A stretch of 61,427 nt of DNA, from positions 1-61,427 of the forward strand of contig JAEYOK010000040.1 of the NCBI GenBank assembly GCA_023411795.1. The letters are read 5' to 3'. Positions within the stretch are counted from its first letter, which is position 1. Every line of letters starts with the position of its first letter. The notes under the pieces are model-generated. The model was given only the letters and a program-made list of their open reading frames with translations. It ran no database searches and was not told the DNA's origin. Made by a program: the position numbers and the translations under genes. This DNA is from Bacillota bacterium. GTDB lineage: Bacteria; Bacillota; Clostridia; DSM-8532. Positions 44,856 to 54,612 of this stretch are shown here, in pieces.

Positions 44856-45278
44856 TTGCTCATAGGGAAGTACACAAACGCGTTGGACCCAAAGGGTCGA
44901 GTATTTGTGCCTGCAGCATTCCGTGGTGATCTTGAAAACCGTTTTGTGCTCACAAGGGGATATGAAGAAAAGAGCCTCTACATCTATCCAATGGACGAAT
45001 GGAAGAAATTCGTCGAAAAGCTCCAACAGCTTCCTACATCAAAGAAAGATAGCAGAATGATAATAAGACATTTCTGCGCCAATGCTACCAATTGTGATAT
45101 GGACAGCCAAGGTCGCATTCTCATTCCTACAGAACTCAGAGAAAAATCAGAACTTCAAAGAGACGTGGTCTTTATTGGTATGGTCAACCGTATCGAAATT
45201 TGGAGTGCTGATAATGTTAAGGAAACTGAAGTCGAAGATATCGGTGGCTTACTTGAATCGTTGGACATTGATTTCTGA
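44856..45278 (+). CDS. mraZ: Transcriptional regulator MraZ
   Basis: The product has 140 residues from a TTG start preceded by GGAGGTGATC. Two AbrB-like halves are visible, each with the DPKGRVFVPAAFR / DSQGRILIPTELR signature (about 12-24 and 87-99). It forms a ring that binds repeated boxes and represses the dcw cluster; such boxes lie 15-45 bp upstream. It is the first gene of the cluster, 18 bp before rsmH. Confidence 0.96.
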   Translation: MLIGKYTNALDPKGRVFVPAAFRGDLENRFVLTRGYEEKSLYIYPMDEWKKFVEKLQQLPTSKKDSRMIIRHFCANATNCDMDSQGRILIPTELREKSELQRDVVFIGMVNRIEIWSADNVKETEVEDIGGLLESLDIDF

Positions 45279-45296
45279 TAGAAAGAGGAAGATATC

Positions 45297-46238
45297 ATGG
45301 AGTTCCAACACAAACCCATTATGCTGGAGGAGTGCATTGAATTCCTGAATATCCGACCCGATGGAATATACGTAGACGGTACATTGGGCGGAGGAGGGCA
45401 TTCATCTGAGATACTTAGACGCTTGGGACCCGAAGGCCTTTTGATAGGGTTGGATCAGGATGAAAATGCTATAAAAGCTGCAAAAAGCAGACTTTTAAAT
45501 ATAAGTACAAAAGCTAAAGTAATAGTTGAACACACGAACTTTGAAAACATAAGAGAAGTCTTAAAAGTGCAAAAGAAGGATTCTGTTGACGGTGTGCTGT
45601 TAGATTTGGGGGTTTCATCCCATCAGCTTGACGAAGGAGAACGTGGGTTTTCCTATCAGCATGACGCACCCCTTGACATGAGAATGAACCAAAGTGATTC
45701 ATTTAATGCTCAGACTCTTGTAAACAACTGGAGTAAGGACGAAATAGCCCGGATTATCAGGGACTATGGAGAAGAAAAATGGGCTTCCAGAATCGCGGAG
45801 TTCATTGTAAAGAATCGTGAAGTACAAAAGATTAACACAACCGGACAGCTAGTTGATATCATTAAAGCAGCTGTACCGGCAGCAGCCAGGAGAGAAGGAC
45901 CCCATCCTGCAAAAAGGACATTTCAGGCCTTAAGAATAGCCGTTAACAGAGAACTTGAGGTTCTGGAAAACCTATTGGGCATAGTGACCGATATATTGAG
46001 TCCAAAGGGACGGGTAGCCATCATAACCTTTCACTCTCTGGAAGACAGAATTGTTAAAAAAGCTTTTCAAGAACAAGCACAAGGCTGCATTTGTCCAAGA
46101 GATTTTCCCCAGTGTGTTTGCGGCATTAAACCGAAGCTTAGGATAATTACCCGCAAGCCTATAATACCATCAGATAGCGAGTTGGATGAAAATCCCAGGG
46201 CAAGAAGCGCGAAGCTTAGGGTGGCGGAAAAGATATAG
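45297..46238 (+). CDS. rsmH: 16S rRNA m4C1402 methyltransferase
   Basis: The product has 313 residues, full length, with AGAGGAAG before the ATG. The S-adenosylmethionine site is YVDGTLGGGGHSSEIL, with GVLLDLGVSSHQLDEGERGFS and PLDMRMN next, and FHSLEDRIVKKAF near the C-terminus. It methylates N4 of cytidine 1402 in 16S rRNA. It is followed by an unusual 385-bp gap before ftsL. Confidence 0.97.
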   Translation: MEFQHKPIMLEECIEFLNIRPDGIYVDGTLGGGGHSSEILRRLGPEGLLIGLDQDENAIKAAKSRLLNISTKAKVIVEHTNFENIREVLKVQKKDSVDGVLLDLGVSSHQLDEGERGFSYQHDAPLDMRMNQSDSFNAQTLVNNWSKDEIARIIRDYGEEKWASRIAEFIVKNREVQKINTTGQLVDIIKAAVPAAARREGPHPAKRTFQALRIAVNRELEVLENLLGIVTDILSPKGRVAIITFHSLEDRIVKKAFQEQAQGCICPRDFPQCVCGIKPKLRIITRKPIIPSDSELDENPRARSAKLRVAEKI

Positions 46239-46623
46239 CATATACTTAAAACTCACTATATTACTAAGGAAAAAATCCTGATTGGTATCCAAACAGGAGT
46301 AAAGTACAGAAGATTTAAAAAATACAAAAGATTTTAATGCAAAAGATTTTAAATTTACTAAGGTTTAATTGACAATTTACTAGCAGTGATAATATTTCTA
46401 ACACACAAAAGAGAAAAGTCGGATTTCTTATGCAAATCCAACTAAGGTACAAAAGATTTTAAATTTACAAAAGAAGAGACAATATGATTATACTGTCATA
46501 TTGTCAGAAGAAAACAAAAGATTAAGAGTTAAGAGCCTGGATTGGAATGGGGGTCATTTAGCGACCCCCAGAAACCATTCACAGGATTTTTAATTCTTAA
46601 GAAGCCAAACAGGAGGCGAAAAC
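46239..46623 (+). other. Long rsmH-ftsL intergenic region with repeats and hairpins
   Basis: The 385 bp hold no gene. A 19-bp direct repeat, CAAAAGATTTTAAATTTAC, lies at 46340-46358 and 46450-46468, with shorter CAAAAGATT copies at 46325 and about 46515. Two perfect hairpins follow, GACAATATGA/TCATATTGTC (46478-46505) and GGGGGTC/GACCCCC (46549-46569), the latter nested in GAATGG/CCATTC. Neither has a T-tract. They may set the ratio of early to late cluster transcripts. Confidence 0.6.
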
Positions 46624-47130
46624 GTGGATAGAAACAATAGCTACATTTATGGAAGCGCTGCCCCTAAGCTCCCCGAAAGAGACGGGAGCCCCCAAAAGCA
46701 GCAAAGGATTGAGAGAAAAGTACAGAAGCAAACTCGTCCTGCTCCTAAATTTGCATCTATACCAAAAGGAAAACTGTTTTTCGCCATGATATTTATTACG
46801 GCTGTATGCTTCGTTATTCTGTATCGTTTCACTGTTATTACCGAGCTTAATACCCAGATGGGAGACCTAACAAAGAAATACGATCGACTTCGTGATGAAA
46901 ATAGGATGCTGAATGTTGATATTCAAACTAGTATTAATTTGGATTATGTAAAAGAAATAGCTGAAACAAAGCTCAATATGCATAAGCCTGACCAATACCA
47001 GTTAGTTTTAGTGAATGTCCCCAAAAGTAACTATAGCGTCGTTTTGAATCATGAATATATCGATTCAACTTCTCAAAAGACTTCGATTATGGAGAAATTA
47101 ATGAATACGGTCAGGGCAATAATACCCTGA
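46624..47130 (+). CDS. ftsL: FtsL-like divisome protein
   Basis: The product has 168 residues from a GTG preceded by AGGAGGCG. A basic, disordered N-terminus (1-55) leads to one membrane helix (about 58-78) and a coiled coil (ITELNTQMGDLTKKYDRLRDENRML). The region INLDYVKEIAETKLNM is the usual FtsL end. It is a bitopic protein that links DivIB and the PASTA PBP at the septum. The assignment rests on architecture and gene order, since FtsL sequences diverge widely. Confidence 0.85.
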   Translation: MDRNNSYIYGSAAPKLPERDGSPQKQQRIERKVQKQTRPAPKFASIPKGKLFFAMIFITAVCFVILYRFTVITELNTQMGDLTKKYDRLRDENRMLNVDIQTSINLDYVKEIAETKLNMHKPDQYQLVLVNVPKSNYSVVLNHEYIDSTSQKTSIMEKLMNTVRAIIP

Positions 47131-47251
47131 AATTGAAGACAAGAAATTAAAGGGACACTAATATATATTAATGAGAAATAAGAGGGGACGATGGATTGAT
47201 ATTTGTTTTTTAATAGAATCAGTCGGTCACCCTTTTTTTATAGGAGACTGA

Positions 47252-49519
47252 ATGTTGAAGGAAAGAAAGAAGCCCCATTCTTCACCCGACAGGAGTGAAT
47301 CATCGGATAAACCCAGCGGCATTAAACTCAAAAAAAGAGAGTTTTTTATGCTGCTATTTTTTTCTTTTGCTCTGATTTTTCTTATTTATCGCATAGCCCA
47401 CATTCAATTTGTAAAGGGTGAAGAATATCAGGAAAAGGCATATCTTAATCAGACACAAAAAAGGCAGATTAACCCTAAAAGAGGAACCATCTATGACAGA
47501 AACGGCAAAGCCCTTGCCATAAGTGCCTCTGTTGATACAGTGGGGGTAAACCCAAAGGAACTGAGGGACGAGGTTGATGGAGATCAAACAAAGCTTCTGA
47601 CCATAGCCAATAAGCTTGCTGAATTGCTGGATATGGATTCTGAAACAATAATGAAAAAATTTAATACCAACTCTCGTTTTGAATTTATTAAAAAAAAGAT
47701 TGACAGAAGTGTAGGAACAGAGGTAAAAAACTATGTTGCCCAAGCTTCGCTGAAAAGTATTTACATAGATGAAGATTCAAAAAGACATTATCCTAAAGGG
47801 AGTCTTGCGTCACATGTATTGGGCTTTACAGGCTCGGATGACCAGGGTCTTAATGGTATAGAACTAGTTCTCGAGAGCACTCTTAAAGGTGTTCCTGGGA
47901 AAATACTCAACGAAGTGGATGTATTAGGGCGCCAAATCAGTTTTTCCAAGGAAAGGTATATTGACGCTATTGACGGTTATGATGTTTATCTGACAATAGA
48001 TGAAACTATACAGTACCTTACTGAGAAGGCAATTGACCAGGCCATGTTGGACTATAATTTAAAAAGAGGTGCTACTGCCTTAGTCATGGATGTTAACACT
48101 GCCGAGGTTCTGGCGATGGTATCTAAACCCGATTTTGATCCCAATGATCCTGATGCCCTGCCGGTCGGATTTCTTGATGAGGATTGGGGTGGTTTCAATG
48201 ACGCGGAGGATAGTAATTATCTGTGGCAAACTGTGTTTAGAAACAAGGCGGTTATGGATACCTATGAACCTGGTTCGGTCTTCAAAGCCATAACAGCCTC
48301 GGCTGCAATTGAAGAGAATGTTGTGACAAGGGATACGCCTTCGTTCTGTAAGCCTATTTCTCTTGCAGGTCATACCATAGACTGCTGGAGAAAAGGAGGG
48401 CACGGTTCTCTGGACTTTTTACATGCGGTATATAATTCATGTAACCCCGTATTTGTAAAAACTGGTTTAAGCTTGGGCGTAAATAAGTTCTATGAGTATT
48501 TCCAGGCGTTTGGATTCCGGGATAAAACAGGAATAGAACTTCTTGGCGAGCCTACGGCCGAAGAATTGAAAAAAGTTCAACATACCAACCCGCAAGAAAT
48601 AGATTTGGCTGTTTCATCTTTTGGACAGAGATTCCAAATAAGTCCCATTCAGCTAATTACGGCATATGCTGCAATCGCTAACGGGGGTAATTTGATGAAA
48701 CCCACTATTATCAAACAAATAAGTGACAATGACGGCAATATTATTAAAAAAGTTGAGCCCCAGATTATCAGAAAGGTAATATCTGAGGAAACTTCACGTG
48801 AGGTTTGTTCAATTCTGGAAGGAGTAGTATCTGAGGGTACAGGTAAGAATGCTTATGTGGCAGGTTATCGTATCGGTGGTAAAACAGGAACCTCCCAGAC
48901 GCTCCAGACAGATTCTGAAGGACGGTATATTGTGTCATTTATGGCACTTGCTCCGGCCGATAAACCTCAGATTTGCGTTCTTGTAGTTCTTGACCATCCA
49001 CAAGTTGCTATGAATTTAAGGTCAGGCGGTATACTGGCTGCACCGGTGGCCGGTAAGCTGACTGAGGAGATATTGGAATATCTAAATATTGAAAGGGCAT
49101 ATACCGAAAAGGATAAAATTGAAATGACCCAGGAAGTTTATGTTCCTAATGTAACAGGGTTGACTTTGGCTCAGGCAGAGGAAAAATTAAAGGCTTTCGG
49201 CCTAAAATATATTAATGAAGGAAGCCAGACAGGTCCGGATGCGATTGTTTATAATCAGACACCTAAAGCTGACTTCTCAATACCACAGAATTCAACAATA
49301 ATTCTTTATACCGATAAAGATAAAGCCGAGCAGCTTGTAACAATGCCTGACCTTGCTAATAAAACAGTTGATGAAGCTATGGCTGCAATGAAAAATTTAG
49401 GTCTCAACATGCGGATACGAGGTAGCGGAACAGTTCAGAAGCAGGAGATTCCTGCCGGAACACAGGTTAAAAAAGGTGAAGTGGTGGAAGTAAGTTTTGT
49501 GGAAATGATAGGGGATTAA
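47252..49519 (+). CDS. PASTA-domain class B penicillin-binding protein (SpoVD/PBP2B type)
   Basis: The product has 755 residues. A basic N-terminus and one membrane helix (about 32-52) are followed by the dimerisation domain (RGTIYDRNGKALA), the transpeptidase with the active-site Ser in EPGSVFKAIT, the SxN motif in YNSCNPVF and KTG in GGKTGTSQT, then two PASTA domains (about 625-690 and 695-755). It cross-links peptidoglycan at the septum with FtsW. Only one such gene lies here, so it could serve division, spore cortex (SpoVD) or both; the PASTA tail resembles SpoVD and PBP2x. Confidence 0.93.
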   Translation: MLKERKKPHSSPDRSESSDKPSGIKLKKREFFMLLFFSFALIFLIYRIAHIQFVKGEEYQEKAYLNQTQKRQINPKRGTIYDRNGKALAISASVDTVGVNPKELRDEVDGDQTKLLTIANKLAELLDMDSETIMKKFNTNSRFEFIKKKIDRSVGTEVKNYVAQASLKSIYIDEDSKRHYPKGSLASHVLGFTGSDDQGLNGIELVLESTLKGVPGKILNEVDVLGRQISFSKERYIDAIDGYDVYLTIDETIQYLTEKAIDQAMLDYNLKRGATALVMDVNTAEVLAMVSKPDFDPNDPDALPVGFLDEDWGGFNDAEDSNYLWQTVFRNKAVMDTYEPGSVFKAITASAAIEENVVTRDTPSFCKPISLAGHTIDCWRKGGHGSLDFLHAVYNSCNPVFVKTGLSLGVNKFYEYFQAFGFRDKTGIELLGEPTAEELKKVQHTNPQEIDLAVSSFGQRFQISPIQLITAYAAIANGGNLMKPTIIKQISDNDGNIIKKVEPQIIRKVISEETSREVCSILEGVVSEGTGKNAYVAGYRIGGKTGTSQTLQTDSEGRYIVSFMALAPADKPQICVLVVLDHPQVAMNLRSGGILAAPVAGKLTEEILEYLNIERAYTEKDKIEMTQEVYVPNVTGLTLAQAEEKLKAFGLKYINEGSQTGPDAIVYNQTPKADFSIPQNSTIILYTDKDKAEQLVTMPDLANKTVDEAMAAMKNLGLNMRIRGSGTVQKQEIPAGTQVKKGEVVEVSFVEMIGD

Positions 49520-49586
49520 TTAAAAGGATATAATATTACCGAAGTCTTCACTCTGTAAAAAAATTATCTGGATGGGAGAGTCATAT

Positions 49587-51068
49587 ATGTTATTGAGGGA
49601 TTTAATTAAAAAGACTGTGGTCATTGAGCCAATTGGTACAAAGGATCTAGACATCATCATGGATATGAATATCCGCAGCGTAACCTATGATTCAAGAAAA
49701 GCCCTTCCGGGGTCAATGTTCATCTGCATCGATGGGTTCTCAACTGATGGCCACCTGTACGCTCAGCAGGCTGTAGACAATGGAGCGATAGTACTTGTTG
49801 TGGAAAAAGCTATAAATGTCATAGGCGATGTGGCAATAATAAAAGTTCCCGACACCAGAGAGGCTCTGGCAACTATATCTGCCCAGTGGTTTGGTAATCC
49901 CTCGGAAGGTATGAACCTCATTGGAATAACAGGGACAAAAGGCAAAACCACAATAACATATATGATTCGTTCTGTACTGGAAAAGCACGGCAACACTGTC
50001 GGACTTATAGGTACGGTGGCTAATTGCATTGGAAACGAAAAAATACCGGCCAGAAGAACTACTCCTGAGTCCTATGATCTTCAGGAGATGTTTGAAAAAA
50101 TGAAGGACAAAGGCGCAGACACAGTTGTAATGGAGGTATCTTCCCAGGGCCTTAAGCTTAGAAGGGTTGCATCCTGTGATTTTGATATAGGGGTCTTCAC
50201 TAATTTTTCTAAGGACCATATCGGGGGCTTTGAACACCCTGACATGGAGGATTATTTTAATTCAAAAAAGAAGCTTTTTGATATGTGCAAAACAGGAATA
50301 GTGAATATTGATTCAACCTACGGAGAGAGAATAGTAAATGAAGCGCCATGCAAAATATATACTTATGCGATAAATAAAGAGGCTGATATCATGGCCAAAA
50401 ATATAGCCACCTACTCGGATTCGGTTGAGTTTGACTGTATTACTCCCTGGTTTACAGAAAGATTGAAGGTTTCAGTTCCGGGCCTTTTCAGTGTTTATAA
50501 TGCACTGGCGGCCATATCGGTTTGCGGGCTACTAGAAATCGAACCCAGGTTAATAAAACAAGGTCTGCTTAATCTGCATATACCGGGAAGGGCTGAGGTT
50601 GTCCCCACACCGGGAAAAGATTATGTCGTAATGATAGACTATGCCCATTCACCGGATAGTCTTGAAAATATACTTTCAACTGTCAAGGATTTTGTAAAAG
50701 GCCGCCTTATAAGTGTATTTGGTTGTGGCGGAGACAGAGACCGGTCCAAAAGACCTCTAATGGGTGAAATCTCAGGTAGAATAGCCGACTTTACCATTAT
50801 TACATCAGATAACCCTAGAACAGAAAATCCAACCCAGATCTTAGCCGATATCGAAGAAGGTATTAAAGGCATAAGTGAAAAATACATCGTAATAGAGGAC
50901 AGAACCGAGGCAATACGGTATGCTATGAGTAAGGCTCAAAAGGATGATATAATAATACTTTCGGGAAAAGGTCATGAAACTTACCAGATTTTCAAGGATA
51001 AAACCATACATTATGACGAGCGGGAGATAGTTGAAAATATTCTCAGAGAAGCGGGGGAATCAATTTGA
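49587..51068 (+). CDS. murE: UDP-MurNAc-L-Ala-D-Glu:meso-diaminopimelate ligase
   Basis: The product has 493 residues; the ATG at 49587 has GGGAGAG upstream. The ATP loop is GITGTKGKTTITYMI, the central domain has TPESYDLQEMF and FTNFSKDHIGGFEHPDMEDY, and the C-terminal domain has the amino-acid-selecting DNPRTENP, in which DNPR marks meso-diaminopimelate rather than lysine. It adds the third residue of the peptidoglycan stem in the cytoplasm. It overlaps murF by 4 bp. Confidence 0.96.
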   Translation: MLLRDLIKKTVVIEPIGTKDLDIIMDMNIRSVTYDSRKALPGSMFICIDGFSTDGHLYAQQAVDNGAIVLVVEKAINVIGDVAIIKVPDTREALATISAQWFGNPSEGMNLIGITGTKGKTTITYMIRSVLEKHGNTVGLIGTVANCIGNEKIPARRTTPESYDLQEMFEKMKDKGADTVVMEVSSQGLKLRRVASCDFDIGVFTNFSKDHIGGFEHPDMEDYFNSKKKLFDMCKTGIVNIDSTYGERIVNEAPCKIYTYAINKEADIMAKNIATYSDSVEFDCITPWFTERLKVSVPGLFSVYNALAAISVCGLLEIEPRLIKQGLLNLHIPGRAEVVPTPGKDYVVMIDYAHSPDSLENILSTVKDFVKGRLISVFGCGGDRDRSKRPLMGEISGRIADFTIITSDNPRTENPTQILADIEEGIKGISEKYIVIEDRTEAIRYAMSKAQKDDIIILSGKGHETYQIFKDKTIHYDEREIVENILREAGESI

Positions 51069-52447
51069 AGGCTTTAGACGCTAAAACCATTGCAACGATG
51101 GTAGGGGGCAAGCTTGAGGCTTCGGAAGATATAATAATTAATCAAGTGGCCATTGATACCCGGACTTTGAAAAAGGGATCGCTGTTTGTGGCTCTAAAAG
51201 GTGAGCGTGTCGACGGACATGATTATATAGAACAAGCGATACAAAACGGAGCTTCCCTTATTTTAGCCAAAGAGGGGAAGTCGATACCGAAGGGGTGTCC
51301 TGCTATAATTGTTCACGATACTCTTGAGGCCCTTGGAAACCTGGCAAGAGAATACCGCAATATGTTTAGAATACCTGTTATAGCGGTTACAGGAAGTGTA
51401 GGGAAAACCAGTACCAAGGAAATGATAGCAGCAATTCTATCAGCTAGGTATAATGTTCATAAGAGTAAGGGCAATTTTAATAATGAGATAGGTCTTCCTC
51501 TTTCAGTATTAGAGCTTGACCAAGACCATGACGTGGCTGTTTTTGAGATGGGTATGAGAGGTTTTGATGAAATCAGTCTCCTTTCAAAAATAGTGAGCCC
51601 GGATATAGCCATTATTACAAACATCGGAATATCACATATTGAACGGCTTGGATCACGCCAGAATATTCTGAAGGCAAAGCTCGAAATTCTTGATGGCTTA
51701 TCTAGTGATGGTGTAGTAATATTAAACGGAGACGATGAGCTTTTGTCGGGTTTGAAGGACTTGCTGAAGTTCAGGACACTTCTATACGGTATTGATGAGA
51801 ATAAGGATATCTGGGCATATGATTTATCTTCCAGAGGGGAAGAAGGCGTATCTTTCCAGGTTAAGACTCAAAAGAACGATATGCAGCTTTTTATTCCCGC
51901 ACCCGGTATTCATAATGTTCATAATGCTCTTGCAGGAATAGCCGTCGCCGAATGCCTGAATATGAGCGAAAGCGAGATCAGGGAAGGACTGTCAGGCTTT
52001 TCGGGTGAGCAGATGAGACTTTGTATAGAGGAAAAGGATGGAATAAAAATAATAAATGATTCATATAATGCCGCCCCTAGCTCAATGAAGGCGGCTATTG
52101 ATGTGCTTTGCGATATATCTGCCCATAGGAGAAGATGGGTTGTCCTGGGAGATATGCTGGAGCTTGGAGATTGGGCTGAAGAGGCTCACAAAAAGATAGG
52201 AAGGCTTGTATCGAAACTTGGCATAGAATATATGGTAGGTATAGGTTCTTTGGCAAAATGGTATATCGAAGGCGCTAATGAATCCCCCGCAAATAGGACA
52301 ATAACCAGATTATTCAGCACGGCCGCTGAAGCAAAACCTTATATTAAAGCCCTGACCCAGAAAGGAGACGTTCTTCTTATTAAAGGCTCCAGAATGATAA
52401 AACTGGATGTTTTGGCTAAGGAGCTACTTTCGGAAGAATTGAATTGA
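51065..52447 (+). CDS. murF: UDP-MurNAc-tripeptide:D-Ala-D-Ala ligase
   Basis: The product has 460 residues from a TTG inside the end of murE. The N-terminal domain has the substrate-binding IDTRTLKKGSLFVALKGERVDGHDY, cited here in part as IDTRTLKKGSLF; the ATP loop is AVTGSVGKTSTKEMI. KGNFNNEIGLPLSVL and NDSYNAAPSSMKAAI are MurF signatures. It completes UDP-MurNAc-pentapeptide in the cytoplasm, the substrate of the next gene's product. Confidence 0.96.
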   Translation: MKALDAKTIATMVGGKLEASEDIIINQVAIDTRTLKKGSLFVALKGERVDGHDYIEQAIQNGASLILAKEGKSIPKGCPAIIVHDTLEALGNLAREYRNMFRIPVIAVTGSVGKTSTKEMIAAILSARYNVHKSKGNFNNEIGLPLSVLELDQDHDVAVFEMGMRGFDEISLLSKIVSPDIAIITNIGISHIERLGSRQNILKAKLEILDGLSSDGVVILNGDDELLSGLKDLLKFRTLLYGIDENKDIWAYDLSSRGEEGVSFQVKTQKNDMQLFIPAPGIHNVHNALAGIAVAECLNMSESEIREGLSGFSGEQMRLCIEEKDGIKIINDSYNAAPSSMKAAIDVLCDISAHRRRWVVLGDMLELGDWAEEAHKKIGRLVSKLGIEYMVGIGSLAKWYIEGANESPANRTITRLFSTAAEAKPYIKALTQKGDVLLIKGSRMIKLDVLAKELLSEELN

Positions 52448-52448
52448 T

Positions 52449-53435
52449 ATGTTAAATTTACTTAAGGCAATACCATCACAAGTATTATTTTATTTTATTA
52501 GCTTCATTATAGCTTTGCTCGCAGGTAAAATAGTAATCCCTCTATTAAAAAAGCTAAAGTTTGGCCAAATTGAGAGAGAGGAAGGTCCGGAGAGCCATAA
52601 ATCTAAAAATGGGACCACAACAATGGGAGGTATAATATTTCTTCTGCCCGTTGTAATATTGGGAACAATATATTGCATAAGTGATATAAGAATACTTCCC
52701 CTGATTTTAGTAACCCTGGGGTTTGCATTTGTTGGATTTATGGATGACTATTTAAAAATTGCCCGAAAGAACAACAAGGGTCTGTCTCCCAGACAGAAAA
52801 TGATTGGCCTTTTAATTGTGTCCGGAATATTTACTTGGTACGCAATAACCTATTCAAAAGACGCACAGACACTGATACTTCCTTTTTTGGGGTATTATAA
52901 GCCAATAGTTATGCCGCTTTTAATTGCTATTCCATTTTGTATTTTTGTTCTAGTTGCCTTTTCTAATGCGGTTAACTTAACAGATGGTCTGGATGGACTT
53001 GCCGGCTCGGTGACCACTATAGTATTGTTGTTTTTTACCGTTGTTACTATGTTAAACAGCCAATGGGACTATATACGCGTATTCTGTTCTATTCTTGCCG
53101 GTGGTATTTTAGGATTTTTAGTTTATAACCTTTATCCTGCAAAGGTATTCATGGGTGACACAGGCTCTCTTGCCATAGGCGGGGCACTCTCTGCCGTAGC
53201 TATATTAACGGGTACGCCTGTCTTTTTAGGATTGGCAGGAATAATCTACGTTGCTGAAACATTATCTGTAATGATACAGGTTTTTTACTTTAAGAAAACA
53301 GGGAAGAGAGTATTTTTGATGGCTCCTCTTCACCACCACTTTGAGCACAAAGGATGGAGTGAAATTAAAGTGGTAAGTATATTTACTATAGTTACGTTAT
53401 TTAGCAGCATTTTGGCTTTTCTTGTTATGAGGTGA
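52449..53435 (+). CDS. mraY: Phospho-MurNAc-pentapeptide translocase
   Basis: The product has 328 residues with ten membrane helices, starting 2 bp after murF. Signatures are GTTTMGGIIFLLP, the Asp pair in GFMDDYLKI, NAVNLTDGLDGLA, GDTGSLAIGGALSA and the PLHHHFEHKGW box. It moves phospho-MurNAc-pentapeptide to undecaprenyl phosphate to give lipid I. In most clusters murD comes next; here the SEDS gene follows after only 4 bp. Confidence 0.97.
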   Translation: MLNLLKAIPSQVLFYFISFIIALLAGKIVIPLLKKLKFGQIEREEGPESHKSKNGTTTMGGIIFLLPVVILGTIYCISDIRILPLILVTLGFAFVGFMDDYLKIARKNNKGLSPRQKMIGLLIVSGIFTWYAITYSKDAQTLILPFLGYYKPIVMPLLIAIPFCIFVLVAFSNAVNLTDGLDGLAGSVTTIVLLFFTVVTMLNSQWDYIRVFCSILAGGILGFLVYNLYPAKVFMGDTGSLAIGGALSAVAILTGTPVFLGLAGIIYVAETLSVMIQVFYFKKTGKRVFLMAPLHHHFEHKGWSEIKVVSIFTIVTLFSSILAFLVMR

Positions 53436-53439
53436 TTGA

Positions 53440-54612
53440 GTGAAAAAAAGGGAGTACGATTTTTGGATCCTCTTTACTGTGCTTGTAATGTTGGCAATGG
53501 GAACAGTTATGGTTTTCAGTGCCAGTTCATATAGTGCCGAATATTATTTAAATAATAAATACCATTTTCTAATAAGGCAGTTGCTTTGGGGCGCAGTAGG
53601 TGTAGTAGGCATGTTGGTCTTTTCCAATATTGACTATCGTAGAATTGCCGCAAGCTCACCAATACTTATGATAATCAGCACAGTTATGCTGGCTCTGGTC
53701 ATGGTACCCGGCATAGGAACCGTTATTAATGAATCCAGACGTTGGTTCGATTTAAAGATCACGACATTCCAGCCATCGGAGTTCACCAAGATTGCAATAA
53801 TACTGTTTCTTTCCTTTAGCCTTTCAAAAAACAGTGATAAGCTAAAGCACTTTTTTACAGGCCTCATACCTTACCTTCTTGTTGTGGGGGTAACGGACGG
53901 ACTACTGTTTTTTGAGCCCCATATGAGCGCAATTATACTTATTACTTTGGTTTCAGTTATTATACTATTTTGTGCTGGAGCCAGAATAAGTCATTTCTTA
54001 TTTCTTTCAGTGCCTATAGGTGTTGTGGGTTGGCAGCTTATCATAAGTAAGTCATACAGACTTGACCGAATTATAGCTTTTACCGATCCGTTTAAGTACA
54101 GTCAGGGAGAAGGCTTTCAGGTGGTTAATTCTCTTTATGCTATAGCTTCCGGTCAGTTCTTCGGAAGAGGCTTGGGAAGAAGTCTTCAGAAAAACCTGTA
54201 TTTACCTGAGCCTCATAATGACTTTATCTTTGCAATCCTGGCCGAGGAGCTTGGATTTATCGGTGCTGTAACAGTGATAATTCTCTTTATGCTCTTTATA
54301 TGGCGTGGTATTAAGGTGGCAATGAACGCTCCCGATATGATGGGAAGCTTAATTGCAATGGGCATAACCTCACTGATTGCATTGGAGACTATTATTAATA
54401 TAGCAGTTGTGACCTCAACTATCCCTACAACAGGAATGCCGCTACCTTTTTTCAGCGCCGGAGGAACATCGACAGTATTTTTACTGACGTCTGTAGGAAT
54501 TTTGCTGAACATATCTAAAGGTGCGGCTTCATCGGATTTGCGGATAATTAGGGATAATGGAGGCAGTCGAAGGTCTAATGCTCTTTCAATGAAGAAAGCT
54601 GGTGGAATATGA
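53440..54612 (+). CDS. ftsW: FtsW/SpoVE-type SEDS glycosyltransferase
   Basis: The product has 390 residues from a GTG start. Ten membrane helices, the start MVFSASSYSAEYYL, the DLKITTFQPSEFTKIA box and AEELGFIGA with LPFFSAGGTST near the end place it in FtsW/SpoVE. It polymerises lipid II at the septum with the PASTA PBP. It overlaps murG by 4 bp. Whether it serves vegetative division or the spore cortex cannot be told from sequence. Confidence 0.93.
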   Translation: MKKREYDFWILFTVLVMLAMGTVMVFSASSYSAEYYLNNKYHFLIRQLLWGAVGVVGMLVFSNIDYRRIAASSPILMIISTVMLALVMVPGIGTVINESRRWFDLKITTFQPSEFTKIAIILFLSFSLSKNSDKLKHFFTGLIPYLLVVGVTDGLLFFEPHMSAIILITLVSVIILFCAGARISHFLFLSVPIGVVGWQLIISKSYRLDRIIAFTDPFKYSQGEGFQVVNSLYAIASGQFFGRGLGRSLQKNLYLPEPHNDFIFAILAEELGFIGAVTVIILFMLFIWRGIKVAMNAPDMMGSLIAMGITSLIALETIINIAVVTSTIPTTGMPLPFFSAGGTSTVFLLTSVGILLNISKGAASSDLRIIRDNGGSRRSNALSMKKAGGI

